DNA from: Pseudomonas mandelii
GTDB taxonomy: Bacteria; Pseudomonadota; Gammaproteobacteria; Pseudomonadales; Pseudomonadaceae
Direction of reading: 5' to 3'
DNA: 64,000 nucleotides
NCBI RefSeq assembly: GCF_900106065.1
Contig: NZ_LT629796.1
Location: forward strand, 2,578,001 to 2,642,000
Shown here: one piece after another, positions 28,196-37,441 of the stretch
How positions within the stretch are numbered: position 1 is the first letter of the stretch
How the letters are laid out: each line of letters opens with the position of its first letter
Notes under the pieces: generated by a model
What the model was told of the DNA's origin: nothing
Seen by the model: only the letters and a program-made list of their open reading frames with translations
Database searches by the model: none
Translations under genes and position numbers: made by a program

Positions 28196-29524
28196 ATGAA
28201 CAAGTCCACCTTGGCCTTGGCCGTGGCCGTAGGGGTTTTGGCGCAGCAGGCAGGCGCCGCGGGTTTTATCGAAGACAGCAAGGCATCCGTCAGTTCCCGC
28301 ACCATGTATTACAACGCGGACACCCGCGAAGGGACTGCGAACGATCAAAGAGAGACCGCTGAAGGTCTCAAGTTCGATTACCAGTCTGGTTTCACTCAGG
28401 GTGTTGTTGGATTCGGTATCGATGCCCAGGCGGTCGTTGGCATTCATTTGGACGGTGGCCGTGGTCACCACCCGGATAACAACTCCTTCTTCCCAAGCGA
28501 TTCCGACGGTTCGGCGTCGGACCCATGGAGTCGCGCAGCCGCCAACGTCAAGGCGCGTTTCTCGAAGACCGAGGCTCACCTGGGCGGCGCTCTGCAACCG
28601 AACATGCCGATTCTGGTCGCGAACGACAGTCGTCTGCTGCCACAGAGCTTTGAAGGTGGCACCATCACCTCGAAGGAAATCGACAACTTCACCTTTAACG
28701 TCGGCCAGTTTGAGCACGCAGCGGGTCGCGCCTCGTCGAACACCACCGGCCTGGCCGTGGCAGGCGGTACCGAGGAAAGCAACAAGTTCCGGTATGCCGG
28801 TGCGGACTGGAAGGTCACCAAAGACCTCACCCTGCAGTACTACTACGCGAACCTGGAAGACTACTACAAGCAGAACTTCCTCGGTCTGGTGCACGTCTAC
28901 ACGATCGCACCCAACCAGTCGTTCAAGACAGACCTGCGCTATTTCGACAGCAGCTCCGACGGCAAGAACGGCGATGCGGGCTATCGGTTCAATAACAACG
29001 GTGGTTTCGCCAAGAACCCGGGCGAGGTCGATAACAAGACCTGGAGCGCCATGTTCACCTACACCCTGGGTGCCAACGCCTTCCTGCTCGGCCATCAGCG
29101 TGTCAGCGATGACGGTGGCTTTGTTTACCTGAACCAGGGCAACGTGGTCGACAGCAACGGTCGCAACGAAGGCGCGGGAGGAACGAGCTTCTACCTGTTC
29201 ACCGACGCCATGGTTAACGGCTTCGTCCGTGCTGGTGAGAACACCACTTTCGGTCAGTACACCTACGACTTCGCTTCTCTGGGTGTTCCTGGCCTGAAAG
29301 CCTCGGCCGCCTACCTGCGTGGCGATAACATCAAGGCTACCAACGGCGTGGGTAAAGACCAGACCGAGTGGGAACGCGACCTGCGTGTGGATTACGTGAT
29401 CCAGACAGGCGCGCTTAAAGGCTTCGGCACGACGTTGCGTCACGGTACCTACCGCGGCGATACCAACATCTCTGCGCAAGACCAGACCCGCCTGATCTTC
29501 AACTACACCTACAGCTTCCTGTAA
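28196..29524 (+). CDS. OprD-family outer membrane porin (first of tandem pair)
   Basis: A 442-residue protein with signal peptide MNKSTLALAVAVGVLAQQAGA-AGFIEDS. It has the OprD pattern: GFIEDSK at the mature N terminus, FDYQSGFTQGVVGFGIDAQA, RLLPQSFEGG, DLTLQYYYANLEDYYKQNFLG, and a C-terminal aromatic-ending strand (FNYTYSFL). OprD-family proteins are 18-strand substrate-specific porins for small acids or amino acids. A GAGAGGAG ribosome site precedes the ATG. The substrate is unknown; neighbouring sulfonate genes suggest sulfonates but that is inference. Confidence 0.92.
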   Translation: MNKSTLALAVAVGVLAQQAGAAGFIEDSKASVSSRTMYYNADTREGTANDQRETAEGLKFDYQSGFTQGVVGFGIDAQAVVGIHLDGGRGHHPDNNSFFPSDSDGSASDPWSRAAANVKARFSKTEAHLGGALQPNMPILVANDSRLLPQSFEGGTITSKEIDNFTFNVGQFEHAAGRASSNTTGLAVAGGTEESNKFRYAGADWKVTKDLTLQYYYANLEDYYKQNFLGLVHVYTIAPNQSFKTDLRYFDSSSDGKNGDAGYRFNNNGGFAKNPGEVDNKTWSAMFTYTLGANAFLLGHQRVSDDGGFVYLNQGNVVDSNGRNEGAGGTSFYLFTDAMVNGFVRAGENTTFGQYTYDFASLGVPGLKASAAYLRGDNIKATNGVGKDQTEWERDLRVDYVIQTGALKGFGTTLRHGTYRGDTNISAQDQTRLIFNYTYSFL

Positions 29525-29538
29525 CACCCACCAGAAAT

Positions 29539-29567
29539 AGCCTCGCCTCAGGGCGGGGCTTTTTTTC
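29539..29567 (+). terminator. intrinsic terminator after first porin
   Basis: AGCCTCGCC/GGGCGGGGCT hairpin followed by seven T residues, 14 nt after the stop. It makes the two porins separate transcripts. Confidence 0.85.
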
Positions 29568-29808
29568 GCGTTTTATTTGATATTCCAAATAGACCTTAAA
29601 TAGTAATTTATTATTCTTTTTGGATTTTTATCCGGGCGCCTAAAGTGGCAAGCCAAGGAGCCGATACCCTGTGTTCGGCGCGCATAGCTATATTCCGAAA
29701 TGGCATTAAAAATAATGAAATAAATGTTTTTCGGTTTTACCATGCGCCCCCCAAAAAATCACAGCGGGTAGGCCGCGACCGTAGATGCGCGTTGTCACGT
29801 TGACATGC
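29568..29808 (+). promoter_or_regulatory. AT-rich promoter region of second porin
   Basis: About 240 nt without a gene. It is markedly AT-rich (for example TAATTTATTATTCTTTTTGG at 29604-29623) compared with the surrounding coding DNA. The string ATTCTTTTTGG also occurs upstream of the first porin (28002-28012) and TATTCTTTTT upstream of lsfA. Promoter hexamers could not be assigned with confidence. Confidence 0.45.
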
Positions 29809-29897
29809 GGTCTGGCGCTAACCGCGCTTTTCAGGATCCAGGGCATCCGACCCAGGACCAGAAGCATAAAAAATTAGAAACGATAGGAGCGAAACAA
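29809..29897 (+). repeat. porin leader, copy 2 of direct repeat
   Basis: Matches the leader at 28108-28195 over its whole length with scattered substitutions. It begins GGTCTGGCGCTAACCGCGC and ends with an AGGAGCGAAACAA ribosome site. Confidence 0.85.
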
Positions 29898-31241
29898 ATG
29901 AACAAGTCCACCTTGGCCCTGGCCGTGGCCGTAGGGGTTTTGGCGCAGCAGGCAAGCGCCGCCGGTTTCATCGAAGACAGCAAGGCCACTCTGGGTCTGC
30001 GTAACTTCTACATCAACACCGATAACCGTGATGGTTCGGGCGCGAACAAAAACGAAGAGTGGGGCCAAGGCTTCGACCTGCGTTTCATCTCCGGTTACAC
30101 CCAAGGCACTGTCGGCTTCGGTATCGATGCGATCGGTCTGTTGGGCGTGCGTCTGGATTCGGGCGGTGGTACCAACGGTGCCAGCAATAACTCGTATGGC
30201 GGCACGGTATTCCCAAGCGAGTCCAACGGCGAAGCAGTTGATAACTTCTCCAGCCTGGGCCTGACGGCAAAAGCCAAGATCTCCCAGACCGAACTGAAGC
30301 TGGGCACGTTGCAGCCAAAGAACCCGGTTATCGTGACCAACGACGGTCGTCTGCTGCCACAAACCTGGCAGGGTGGTCAGATCACTTCTGGCGAGATCAA
30401 GGACCTGACGCTGGTTGGCGGTCAGATCGAAGCCGTGAAAGGACGTAACTCCAGCAACAATGAGCAGCTGAGCATCGGCGGCGCCAACGCTCGTACCGCC
30501 AGCGGCCGCGACAGCAACAAGTTCATCTATGCCGGTGGTGATTACAAAATCACCAAAGACCTGACTGCCCAGTACTACTACGGCAATCTGGAAGACTTCT
30601 ACAAGCAGCACTTCCTGGGTCTGGTACACAACTGGGCTATCGGCCCTGGCGTGTTGAAGTCTGACTTGCGCTACTTCAACAGCTCGGATGACGGCGCAAA
30701 CGGTCACGACCCGCTGTACTACAGCTCCGGCAACTACAGCAGCACCTCCAATGGCAAAGGCAAGGTCGACAACAATCTGTACAGCGGCTTGTTCCTGTAT
30801 ACCGTTGCCGGTCACACCTTCGGTGGTGGCTATCAGGTCAGCAACGGCAGCAGCGACTTCCCTTGGCTGAACCAGGGCGACGGTTCGTCGAACTACACCA
30901 TCACCGACATGCAAATCCAGAAGTTCGGCCGTGCCGGCGAGCGCACCTGGCAAGCTCGCTACTCGTTTGACTTCGCCAAAGTCGGCGTGCCTGGGTTGAC
31001 CGCAGGTATGGTTTATCTGCGTGGCGACGATATCGACACCAATCGCACCTCTACTGCTGCAGCCGGTAATAACAGCACCGAGTGGGAACGCGACCTGACT
31101 GTCGGTTACGTCGTACCGGAAGGCCCGTTGAAGAACGTTGGCTTGATGTGGAAAAACGCCACCTGGCGCACCAACATCCCGGGCGTTCGCTCCCAGGACG
31201 AAAACCGTCTGATCGTCAGCTACTCGATCCCGCTGTTGTAA
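29898..31241 (+). CDS. OprD-family outer membrane porin (second of tandem pair)
   Basis: A 447-residue paralog of the preceding porin with almost the same signal peptide (MNKSTLALAVAVGVLAQQASA) and the same landmarks: GFIEDSKATLGLRN, GYTQGTVGFGIDAIG, RLLPQTWQGGQ, DLTAQYYYGNLEDFYKQHFLG, and an ending VSYSIPLL. Sequence between these landmarks, which forms extracellular loops, differs strongly (for example an Asn/Gly-rich stretch GGGTNGASNNSYGG near residue 90), so substrate preference has probably diverged. It has its own promoter region and terminator. Confidence 0.92.
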   Translation: MNKSTLALAVAVGVLAQQASAAGFIEDSKATLGLRNFYINTDNRDGSGANKNEEWGQGFDLRFISGYTQGTVGFGIDAIGLLGVRLDSGGGTNGASNNSYGGTVFPSESNGEAVDNFSSLGLTAKAKISQTELKLGTLQPKNPVIVTNDGRLLPQTWQGGQITSGEIKDLTLVGGQIEAVKGRNSSNNEQLSIGGANARTASGRDSNKFIYAGGDYKITKDLTAQYYYGNLEDFYKQHFLGLVHNWAIGPGVLKSDLRYFNSSDDGANGHDPLYYSSGNYSSTSNGKGKVDNNLYSGLFLYTVAGHTFGGGYQVSNGSSDFPWLNQGDGSSNYTITDMQIQKFGRAGERTWQARYSFDFAKVGVPGLTAGMVYLRGDDIDTNRTSTAAAGNNSTEWERDLTVGYVVPEGPLKNVGLMWKNATWRTNIPGVRSQDENRLIVSYSIPLL

Positions 31242-31265
31242 CAGCGCTCGCGTAAACGCTGAAAA

Positions 31266-31302
31266 AAAAGCCCCGCCCGGCATCTCGCCGGGCGGGGCTT
31301 TT
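31266..31302. terminator. strong intrinsic terminator after second porin
   Basis: A perfect 15-bp stem (AAAAGCCCCGCCCGG with its complement) around a 7-nt loop CATCTCG, with A- and T-runs on the two sides; bidirectional in form. Confidence 0.93.
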
Positions 31303-31420
31303 GCGTTTTCAAGGCGGGGTCACCCCCGTAATCCCGCCGTGAAACTCCCTCTTTGCAGCAACTCAAGGCCTTCTCGAACCTTGTCGGCGATGTTCGTCCT
31401 GATGTTCCTGGAGGTCCAGT

Positions 31421-31500
31421 GAATAGATATTTAATATTCATTTATGATCTAAATTCATCGATATTTATTCTTTTTAATTCATAAGGAACACAGGCAAAGT
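31421..31500 (+). promoter_or_regulatory. AT-rich lsfA promoter region
   Basis: About 80 nt of AT-rich DNA upstream of lsfA. The 10-mer ATATTTATTC (31461-31470) is found in opposite orientation upstream of ssuE (32385-32394). Sulfate-starvation genes in Pseudomonas are controlled by CysB, so a common activator site is possible. Confidence 0.35.
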
Positions 31501-31533
31501 TGAGCCCGACAAGCACTCATCAGGAGCAGCACC

Positions 31534-32172
31534 ATGAGCCTCAGACTGGGCGATATCGCCCCCGACTTCGAACAGGATTCCAGCGCCGGCACCCTCCGTT
31601 TCCACGAATGGCTGGGCGATAGCTGGGGCGTGCTGTTTTCCCATCCGGCGGACTTCACGCCGGTGTGCACCACCGAACTGGGCTTCACTGCCAAGCTCAA
31701 GGATGAGTTTTCCAATCGCGGCGTCAAAGCCATCGCCCTGTCCGTGGACCCGGTGGACTCGCATCACAAGTGGATCGAGGACATCAATGAAACCCAGAAC
31801 ACGGTCGTCAATTTCCCGATCCTGGCCGACGCGGACCGCAAGGTCTCCGACCTCTATGACCTGATCCACCCGAACGCCAATGACACCCTGACCGTGCGCT
31901 CGCTATTCGTGATCGACCCGAACAAAAAGATTCGGCTGACCATCACCTACCCGGCGAGTACCGGGCGCAATTTTCACGAGATCCTGAGGGTGATCGACTC
32001 GCTGCAACTTACCGACAACTACAAGGTGGCCACCCCGGCCAACTGGCAGGACGGTGATGAAGTGGTGATCGTGCCGTCGCTCAAGGACGAAGACGAAATC
32101 AAGCAGCGCTTTCCCAAGGGTTACCGCGCGGTGAAACCGTACCTGCGTCTGACGCCGCAGCCCAACAGGTAA
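31534..32172 (+). CDS. lsfA: 1-Cys peroxiredoxin LsfA
   Basis: A 212-residue Prx6-type peroxiredoxin. The peroxidatic Cys45 sits in HPADFTPVCTTELG; there is no resolving Cys in the rest of the chain. The C-terminal extension with KGYRAVKPYLRLTPQP is typical of the 1-Cys group. In pseudomonads LsfA is induced during sulfate limitation and protects against peroxide; its placement immediately before ssuE is the known arrangement. Own terminator at 32314. Confidence 0.94.
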   Translation: MSLRLGDIAPDFEQDSSAGTLRFHEWLGDSWGVLFSHPADFTPVCTTELGFTAKLKDEFSNRGVKAIALSVDPVDSHHKWIEDINETQNTVVNFPILADADRKVSDLYDLIHPNANDTLTVRSLFVIDPNKKIRLTITYPASTGRNFHEILRVIDSLQLTDNYKVATPANWQDGDEVVIVPSLKDEDEIKQRFPKGYRAVKPYLRLTPQPNR

Positions 32173-32231
32173 GCCATCAACATTTTCGGTGTGGCTGGTA
32201 TCGCCATCATGAGCAGGTAAAACGCTATCCA

Positions 32232-32257
32232 CTGTGGGAGCGAGCCTGCTCGCGATG
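32232..32257. repeat. single REP, family A
   Basis: ACTGTGGGAGCGAGCCTGCT followed by CGCGAT. Unpaired copy in the lsfA-ssuE gap. Confidence 0.75.
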
Positions 32258-32313
32258 ACGGAATTGCAGGCACCGCAGAAAGATTGAACCGTATCCATAA
32301 AGCAGGGGATTTC

Positions 32314-32337
32314 AGGCCGTTTCGACGGCCTTTTTTT
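32314..32337 (+). terminator. intrinsic terminator between lsfA and ssuE
   Basis: GGCCGT/ACGGCC stem with TTCG loop followed by seven T residues. It separates lsfA from the ssu operon. Confidence 0.85.
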
Positions 32338-32340
32338 CGC

Positions 32341-32450
32341 CCGCAGGAAGTGTCTTCTTATATATCCAATGCGCATAACCAAATGAATAAATATGATTTA
32401 TAGATATAACAATCACCTGTTAAGGTCACCTCCATTACAGCGAGATCGCA
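32341..32450 (+). promoter_or_regulatory. AT-rich ssu operon promoter region
   Basis: An AT-rich stretch after the lsfA terminator containing GAATAAATAT (32385-32394), the complement of a 10-mer in the lsfA promoter. It must hold the promoter of ssuEADCBF; exact hexamers are uncertain. Confidence 0.4.
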
Positions 32451-32488
32451 AACCGCGAATCGCCAACACCGTGCAAGGAATCATTTGA

Positions 32489-33082
32489 ATGCTGGTCGTC
32501 TCACTCGGTGGCAGTCCCAGCCAACGCTCCCGCTCCGGGGTGCTGCTGGAGCGCTCCCAACGCTGGTTGCAGGAGCAGGGTGTGGAAGTGGTGAGTTACC
32601 AGGTGCGGGACTTCCCGGCCGAAGACTTGCTTCATGCACGCTTCGACAGCCCTAAGGTGATCGACCTGCTGCAACAGATTGAAAATGCCGATGGCCTGTT
32701 GATCGCCACTCCGGTCTACAAGGCGTCGTTCTCCGGTGCACTGAAAACCGTGCTGGATTTGCTGCCCGAGCGCGCGTTGGACCACAAAGTGGTTTTGCCC
32801 ATGGCGACCGGCGGCAGTATCGCCCACATGCTGGCGGTGGATTACGCGCTCAAGCCGGTGCTGTCGGCGTTGAAAGCCCAGGAAATGCTCCATGGGGTAT
32901 TCGCGGTAGACAGCCAGATCGCTTACGGCGAAGGCAGCGCCCAGGCGCAGTTGGCGCCAGAGCTGGAACAACGACTGAGGGAATCGCTGGAGCTGTTTTT
33001 CAGCGCCATGGCCCGACGGCCCAAGCCGATCGATCCGAAGCTGTTGAATGAACGTTTGTTGAGTGCTCGCTGGAGCATTTAA
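32489..33082 (+). CDS. ssuE: NADPH-dependent FMN reductase SsuE
   Basis: A 197-residue flavodoxin-like reductase that supplies FMNH2 to the monooxygenase SsuD. Features: [19 protein letters not shown] for FMN phosphate, [20 protein letters not shown] for the isoalloxazine, and [18 protein letters not shown]. First gene of the ssu operon, about 100 bp before ssuA. Cytosolic. Confidence 0.94.
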   Translation: MLVVSLGGSPSQRSRSGVLLERSQRWLQEQGVEVVSYQVRDFPAEDLLHARFDSPKVIDLLQQIENADGLLIATPVYKASFSGALKTVLDLLPERALDHKVVLPMATGGSIAHMLAVDYALKPVLSALKAQEMLHGVFAVDSQIAYGEGSAQAQLAPELEQRLRESLELFFSAMARRPKPIDPKLLNERLLSARWSI

Positions 33083-33183
33083 GTCAGCACTAAAGCCACA
33101 CCTGAAATTGATGTACTGGCCTTACTCGCCCGCTAACGGGCAAGCAGGTGCAGCCAAAACCCAACTGCAAAAAGGAGAGCGCC

Positions 33184-34149
33184 ATGCGCACTGTCATTTT
33201 GCGTCGTGGTCTGGTCGCTCTGTTTGCAGCGGCTGTCACCTTCGGCGCCATTACTCAAGCTCAAGCCGAGACGTTGCGAATCGGTTATCAAAAGTACGGC
33301 ACCCTGGTGCTGCTCAAAGCCAAAGGCACGTTGGAAAAACGCCTCGCCGCCCAAGGCGTGGACGTGCAATGGACTGAATTCCCCGGCGGCCCGCAATTGC
33401 TTGAAGGCCTGAACGTCGGCTCGATCGACTTCGGCGTCACCGGCGAAACCCCACCAGTCTTTGCTCAAGCCGCCGGCGCCGATCTGCTCTACGTCGCCTA
33501 CGAACCGCCAGCGCCACACAGCGAAGCAATCCTGGTGCCGAAGGATTCACCGATCAAATCGGTGCAGGACCTCAAGGGCAAGAAAGTCGTCCTGAACAAA
33601 GGCTCCAACGTCCACTACTTGCTGGTCCGCGCACTGGAAGACGCCGGCCTCAAATACACCGACATCCAGACCGTATTCCTGCCGCCGGCCGATGCCCGCG
33701 CTGCGTTCGAGCGTGGCAGCGTCGATGCGTGGGTGATCTGGGACCCGTACCAGGCTGCCGCCGAACAGCAACTGCAAGCGCGGACCCTGCGCGATGGCCA
33801 GGGCATCGTCGACAACCACCAGTTCTATCTGGCGACCAAGCCTTACGCACAGAAAAACCCTGAGGTGATCAAGACCCTCGTGGAAGAAGTGCGCGCCGTC
33901 GGCGAGTGGTCCAAGGCCAATCCAGTCGAGGTGACCCAACAGGTTTCGCCACTGCTCGGCTTGCCGGCGGACATCACCCTGACCTCGATGAAACGTCAGG
34001 GTTACGGCGCGTTGTTCCTCACGCCTGAAGTGGTCGCCGCCCAACAGAAAATCGCCGACAGCTTCTACCAGCTCAAGCTGATCCCGAAACCGTTGAGCAT
34101 CAAAGACGTGATCTGGACGCCACCGGCAGCCGTTGCCAAAGCGCAGTAA
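33184..34149 (+). CDS. ssuA: aliphatic sulfonate-binding protein SsuA
   Basis: A 321-residue periplasmic binding protein. The signal peptide runs [18 protein letters not shown] to TQAQA. The mature part has [44 protein letters not shown] and [14 protein letters not shown], typical of SsuA. The ATG at 33184 follows AAAGGAGAG and gives a proper signal sequence, unlike the earlier in-frame Met. It delivers alkanesulfonates to SsuC/SsuB. Confidence 0.94.
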   Translation: MRTVILRRGLVALFAAAVTFGAITQAQAETLRIGYQKYGTLVLLKAKGTLEKRLAAQGVDVQWTEFPGGPQLLEGLNVGSIDFGVTGETPPVFAQAAGADLLYVAYEPPAPHSEAILVPKDSPIKSVQDLKGKKVVLNKGSNVHYLLVRALEDAGLKYTDIQTVFLPPADARAAFERGSVDAWVIWDPYQAAAEQQLQARTLRDGQGIVDNHQFYLATKPYAQKNPEVIKTLVEEVRAVGEWSKANPVEVTQQVSPLLGLPADITLTSMKRQGYGALFLTPEVVAAQQKIADSFYQLKLIPKPLSIKDVIWTPPAAVAKAQ

Positions 34150-34174
34150 TTCGATTCCCCTGGGAGACCACTCC

Positions 34175-35323
34175 ATGAGCCTCAATATTTTCTGGTTCCT
34201 GCCTACCCACGGCGATGGCCATTACCTTGGCACCGCCGAAGGCGCCCGCGCCGTCGACCACGGTTACCTGCAACAAATCGCCCAGGCGGCGGATCGCCTG
34301 GGCTTCGGTGGGGTGTTGATTCCCACCGGTCGCTCCTGCGAAGACTCGTGGCTGGTGGCGGCGTCGCTGATTCCAGTGACTCAGCGTTTGAAATTCCTTG
34401 TCGCGCTGCGCCCCGGAATCATTTCCCCGACGGTGGCCGCGCGTCAGGCGGCGACTCTGGATCGCCTGTCCGGCGGCCGTGCGTTGTTCAACCTGGTCAC
34501 CGGCGGTGATCCGGAAGAATTGGCCGGCGACGGTTTGTTCCTGACTCACGAAGAGCGCTATCAAGCCTCGGTGGAATTCACCCGCATCTGGCGTCGCGTA
34601 CTGGAAGGCGAAACCGTTGATTACGACGGTCAGCACATCAGCGTGAAAGGCGCCAAGTTGCTCTATCCACCGATCCAGCAACCGCGTCCGCCGCTGTACT
34701 TCGGCGGTTCGTCGGAAGCGGCGCAAGACCTCGCGGCCGAGCAGGTGGAAATGGTCCTGACCTGGGGCGAGCCACCGGCCGCCGTCGCCGAGAAGATTGA
34801 ACAAGTGCGAGCCAAAGCCGCGAAGCTGGGTCGCACCGTGCGTTTCGGCATTCGCTTGCACGTGATCGTCCGAGAAACCAATGCCGAAGCCTGGCAAGCG
34901 GCGGATCGGCTGATCTCCCATCTCGACGATGAAATCATCGCCCGAGCCCAGGCTTCTCTGGCCCGGTTCGATTCGGTCGGCCAGCAACGCATGGCCGCGC
35001 TGCATGGCGGCAGCCGCGACAACCTGGAAGTCAGCCCCAACCTGTGGGCCGGTGTTGGCCTGGTACGTGGCGGTGCCGGTACGGCGTTGGTGGGCGATGG
35101 TCCGACCGTGGCTGCCCGCGTGAAGGAATACGCGGACCTGGGCATCGATACCTTCATCTTCTCCGGTTATCCACATCTGGAAGAGTCGTACCGGGTTGCG
35201 GAATTGCTGTTCCCGCACCTCGACATCGAACGTCCGGAACTGCCCCAAGGCGCCAATTACGTCAGCCCGTTCGGTGAGATGGTCGCCAACGACATTCTTC
35301 CCAAAGCCGCGTCCCAGAGCTGA
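34175..35323 (+). CDS. ssuD: FMNH2-dependent alkanesulfonate monooxygenase SsuD
   Basis: A 382-residue luciferase-like TIM-barrel monooxygenase that cleaves alkanesulfonates to aldehyde and sulfite. Visible features: [33 protein letters not shown] with the active-site Cys of the family, [25 protein letters not shown] and [18 protein letters not shown] lies upstream of the ATG at 34175. It uses FMNH2 from SsuE. Confidence 0.95.
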   Translation: MSLNIFWFLPTHGDGHYLGTAEGARAVDHGYLQQIAQAADRLGFGGVLIPTGRSCEDSWLVAASLIPVTQRLKFLVALRPGIISPTVAARQAATLDRLSGGRALFNLVTGGDPEELAGDGLFLTHEERYQASVEFTRIWRRVLEGETVDYDGQHISVKGAKLLYPPIQQPRPPLYFGGSSEAAQDLAAEQVEMVLTWGEPPAAVAEKIEQVRAKAAKLGRTVRFGIRLHVIVRETNAEAWQAADRLISHLDDEIIARAQASLARFDSVGQQRMAALHGGSRDNLEVSPNLWAGVGLVRGGAGTALVGDGPTVAARVKEYADLGIDTFIFSGYPHLEESYRVAELLFPHLDIERPELPQGANYVSPFGEMVANDILPKAASQS

Positions 35324-35330
35324 GGCGCGC

Positions 35331-36113
35331 ATGAAGAGACTTATCCACAACCTCGCGCCCTGGGCGTTGCCGGTGTTGCTGCTCGCGGTGTGGCAGTTGT
35401 CAGTGTCGGCGGGCTGGTTGTCGACACGGATTCTGCCGGCGCCGGTCGCGGTCATCGAGGCCGGCGTGAGCCTGGTGCGCAGCGGCGAAATCTGGACGCA
35501 CCTGGCAATCAGCGGCTGGCGTGCTGCGCTGGGCTTCACCATTGGCGGCGGCATCGGCCTGGCCTTGGGTTTCATCACCGGTCTGTCGAAGTGGGGCGAA
35601 CGCCTGCTCGACAGTTCGGTGCAGATGATCCGCAACGTGCCGCACTTGGCGCTGATTCCCTTGGTGATCCTGTGGTTCGGCATCGACGAGTCGGCGAAGA
35701 TTTTCCTGGTGGCGTTGGGCACGTTGTTCCCGATTTACCTCAACACTTATCACGGTATCCGCAACGTCGATCCGGCGTTGGTGGAAATGTCGCGCAGTTA
35801 TGGCTTGTCCGGTTTCAGCCTGTTTCGCCAGGTGATTCTGCCGGGGGCGCTGCCTTCGATTCTGGTGGGTGTGCGCTTCGCGCTGGGCTTCATGTGGTTG
35901 ACGCTGATCGTCGCGGAAACCATTTCCGCGAGCGCCGGCATTGGCTACCTGGCGATGAATGCCCGGGAGTTTTTGCAGACCGACGTGGTGGTGCTGGCGA
36001 TTCTTCTGTACGCCGTGCTCGGCAAACTCGCCGACCTCTCGGCCCGCGGGCTTGAGCGCGTGTGGTTGCGCTGGCACCCAGCCTATCAAGTTGTTAAAGG
36101 AGGGGCGGCATGA
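35331..36113 (+). CDS. ssuC: sulfonate ABC transporter permease SsuC
   Basis: A 260-residue inner-membrane permease with about six membrane segments. The cytoplasmic EAA loop reads [25 protein letters not shown]. The ATG at 35331 lies 7 nt after the ssuD stop and begins at the first hydrophobic segment after a short basic N terminus. The stop overlaps the ssuB start (ATGA). Confidence 0.94.
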   Translation: MKRLIHNLAPWALPVLLLAVWQLSVSAGWLSTRILPAPVAVIEAGVSLVRSGEIWTHLAISGWRAALGFTIGGGIGLALGFITGLSKWGERLLDSSVQMIRNVPHLALIPLVILWFGIDESAKIFLVALGTLFPIYLNTYHGIRNVDPALVEMSRSYGLSGFSLFRQVILPGALPSILVGVRFALGFMWLTLIVAETISASAGIGYLAMNAREFLQTDVVVLAILLYAVLGKLADLSARGLERVWLRWHPAYQVVKGGAA

Positions 36114-36916
36114 CGGCTCAACAACCTCCACGGTTGCAGCGCGGAATCCCGCTGGTGGTGCGTGAGCTGCAAAAGGCCTTTGGTTCTCGGCAGGTGTTGC
36201 GTGAGATCGATTTGCACATTCCAGCCGGTCAGTTCGTCGCCGTGGTCGGTCGCAGTGGTTGTGGCAAAAGCACCCTGCTGCGGTTGCTCGCCGGTCTCGA
36301 CAAACCCACCGGGGGTGAATTGCTCGCCGGCTCCGCGCCGCTGAACGATGCCCGGGAAGACACCCGATTGATGTTCCAGGAAGCGCGTCTGCTGCCGTGG
36401 AAAAAGGTCATCGACAACGTCGGCCTCGGGCTCAAGGGCAACTGGCGGCCACAAGCGCTGGAAGCCTTGGAATCGGTCGGCCTGGCGGATCGCGCCAATG
36501 AATGGCCCGCCGCATTGTCCGGTGGCCAGAAACAACGGGTGGCCCTGGCCCGCGCGCTGATCCATCAACCGCGCTTGCTGTTGCTCGACGAACCCCTGGG
36601 CGCGCTGGACGCCCTGACCCGAATTGAAATGCAGCAGTTGATCGAACGGCTCTGGCAGACGCACGGCTTTACCGTGTTGCTGGTAACCCACGACGTCAGC
36701 GAAGCCGTGGCGATTGCCGATCGGGTGATCCTGATCGAAGAGGGCGAAGTCGGCCTCGACCTGCCCGTTGAATTGCCCCGCCCACGCGTGCGCGGCTCCC
36801 ATCGGCTGGCGGCGCTGGAAACCGAAGTGCTCAATCGCGTGCTGGCGCTGCCCGGCCAACCGCCGGAACCGGAACCTGTTTCACCCTTGCCCACGCAATT
36901 GCGTTGGGCGCAATAG
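36110..36916 (+). CDS. ssuB: sulfonate ABC transporter ATPase SsuB
   Basis: A 268-residue ABC ATPase. Walker [14 protein letters not shown] (about residues 44-56), Q-loop [13 protein letters not shown], signature [15 protein letters not shown], Walker [13 protein letters not shown] and the His switch [10 protein letters not shown] are all present. It energises SsuC. Overlaps ssuC by 4 bp. Confidence 0.95.
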   Translation: MTAQQPPRLQRGIPLVVRELQKAFGSRQVLREIDLHIPAGQFVAVVGRSGCGKSTLLRLLAGLDKPTGGELLAGSAPLNDAREDTRLMFQEARLLPWKKVIDNVGLGLKGNWRPQALEALESVGLADRANEWPAALSGGQKQRVALARALIHQPRLLLLDEPLGALDALTRIEMQQLIERLWQTHGFTVLLVTHDVSEAVAIADRVILIEEGEVGLDLPVELPRPRVRGSHRLAALETEVLNRVLALPGQPPEPEPVSPLPTQLRWAQ

Positions 36917-36927
36917 ACGCAGCGGCG

Positions 36928-37000
36928 AGTTGCAAGCTTCAAGCTGCAAGAAGAAGCAGGGCGCTTTTACTTGCCACTTGTAGCTTGCCACCTGCAGCTC
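36928..37000. repeat. degenerate palindromic repeat between ssuB and ssuF
   Basis: AGTTGCAAGCTTCAAGCTGC on the left and GTAGCTTGCCACCTGCAGCT on the right form an imperfect inverted repeat. It belongs to the AGCTTCAAGCTGCAAG-type sequences scattered in Pseudomonas intergenic DNA and is unrelated to the REP families A and B. Confidence 0.55.
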
Positions 37001-37023
37001 ATTTCGACCTCAGGAGAAATCGT

Positions 37024-37239
37024 ATGACTATCAAAGCCATCAACGTTCGCAACCAGTTCAAAGGCTCGATCAAGGAAATCGTATTGGGCGACGTGCTGTC
37101 GGAAATCGACGTACAGACCGCTTCCGGCATCGTCACTTCGGTGATCACCACGCGTTCAGTGAAAGAGCTGGAACTGGTGGTCGGCAGTGAAGTGATCGCG
37201 TTTGTGAAATCCACCGAGGTGTCGATCGCCAAGTTGTAA
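37024..37239 (+). CDS. ssuF: molybdopterin-binding (TOBE) protein SsuF
   Basis: A 71-residue single TOBE/Mop domain (MTIKAINVRNQFKGSIKEIV, then SVITTRSVKELELVVGSEVIAFVKSTEV). In pseudomonads this small protein ends the ssu operon; in P. putida ssuF is needed for sulfonate use, though its ligand and mechanism are unclear. AGGAGAAATC precedes the ATG. A terminator follows. Confidence 0.9.
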   Translation: MTIKAINVRNQFKGSIKEIVLGDVLSEIDVQTASGIVTSVITTRSVKELELVVGSEVIAFVKSTEVSIAKL

Positions 37240-37256
37240 GGGCATGCCGTGCAGAC

Positions 37257-37292
37257 AACCCCGGAGGGTGTGAACCCTTCGGGGTTTTTTAT
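37257..37292 (+). terminator. intrinsic terminator after ssuF
   Basis: AACCCCGGAGGGT/ACCCTTCGGGGTT hairpin with one mismatch, followed by a T-run. End of the ssu operon. Confidence 0.9.
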
Positions 37293-37324
37293 GTGTTTGA
37301 ATCAGTGAGTTTAGCGGTGCGGCC

Positions 37325-37416
37325 TTCGCGAGCAGGCTCGCTCCTACATGGAGTTGTACCGTACACAGACGCTATGCCCGCTGAAGATCCAATGTGGGAG
37401 CGAGCCTGCTCGCGAA
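37325..37416. repeat. REPIN, family A
   Basis: Inverted pair with cores TTCGCGAGCAGGCTCGCTCC and its partner at 37392, between ssuF and the TetR-type gene. Confidence 0.88.
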
Positions 37417-37441
37417 GAAACCATCGCAGGCACCGCAGAAA

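Noticed and set aside
28172..31283. Long minus-strand frames opposite both porins
   Set aside because: Their similarity to each other follows from the porin duplication; they carry no independent coding signal.
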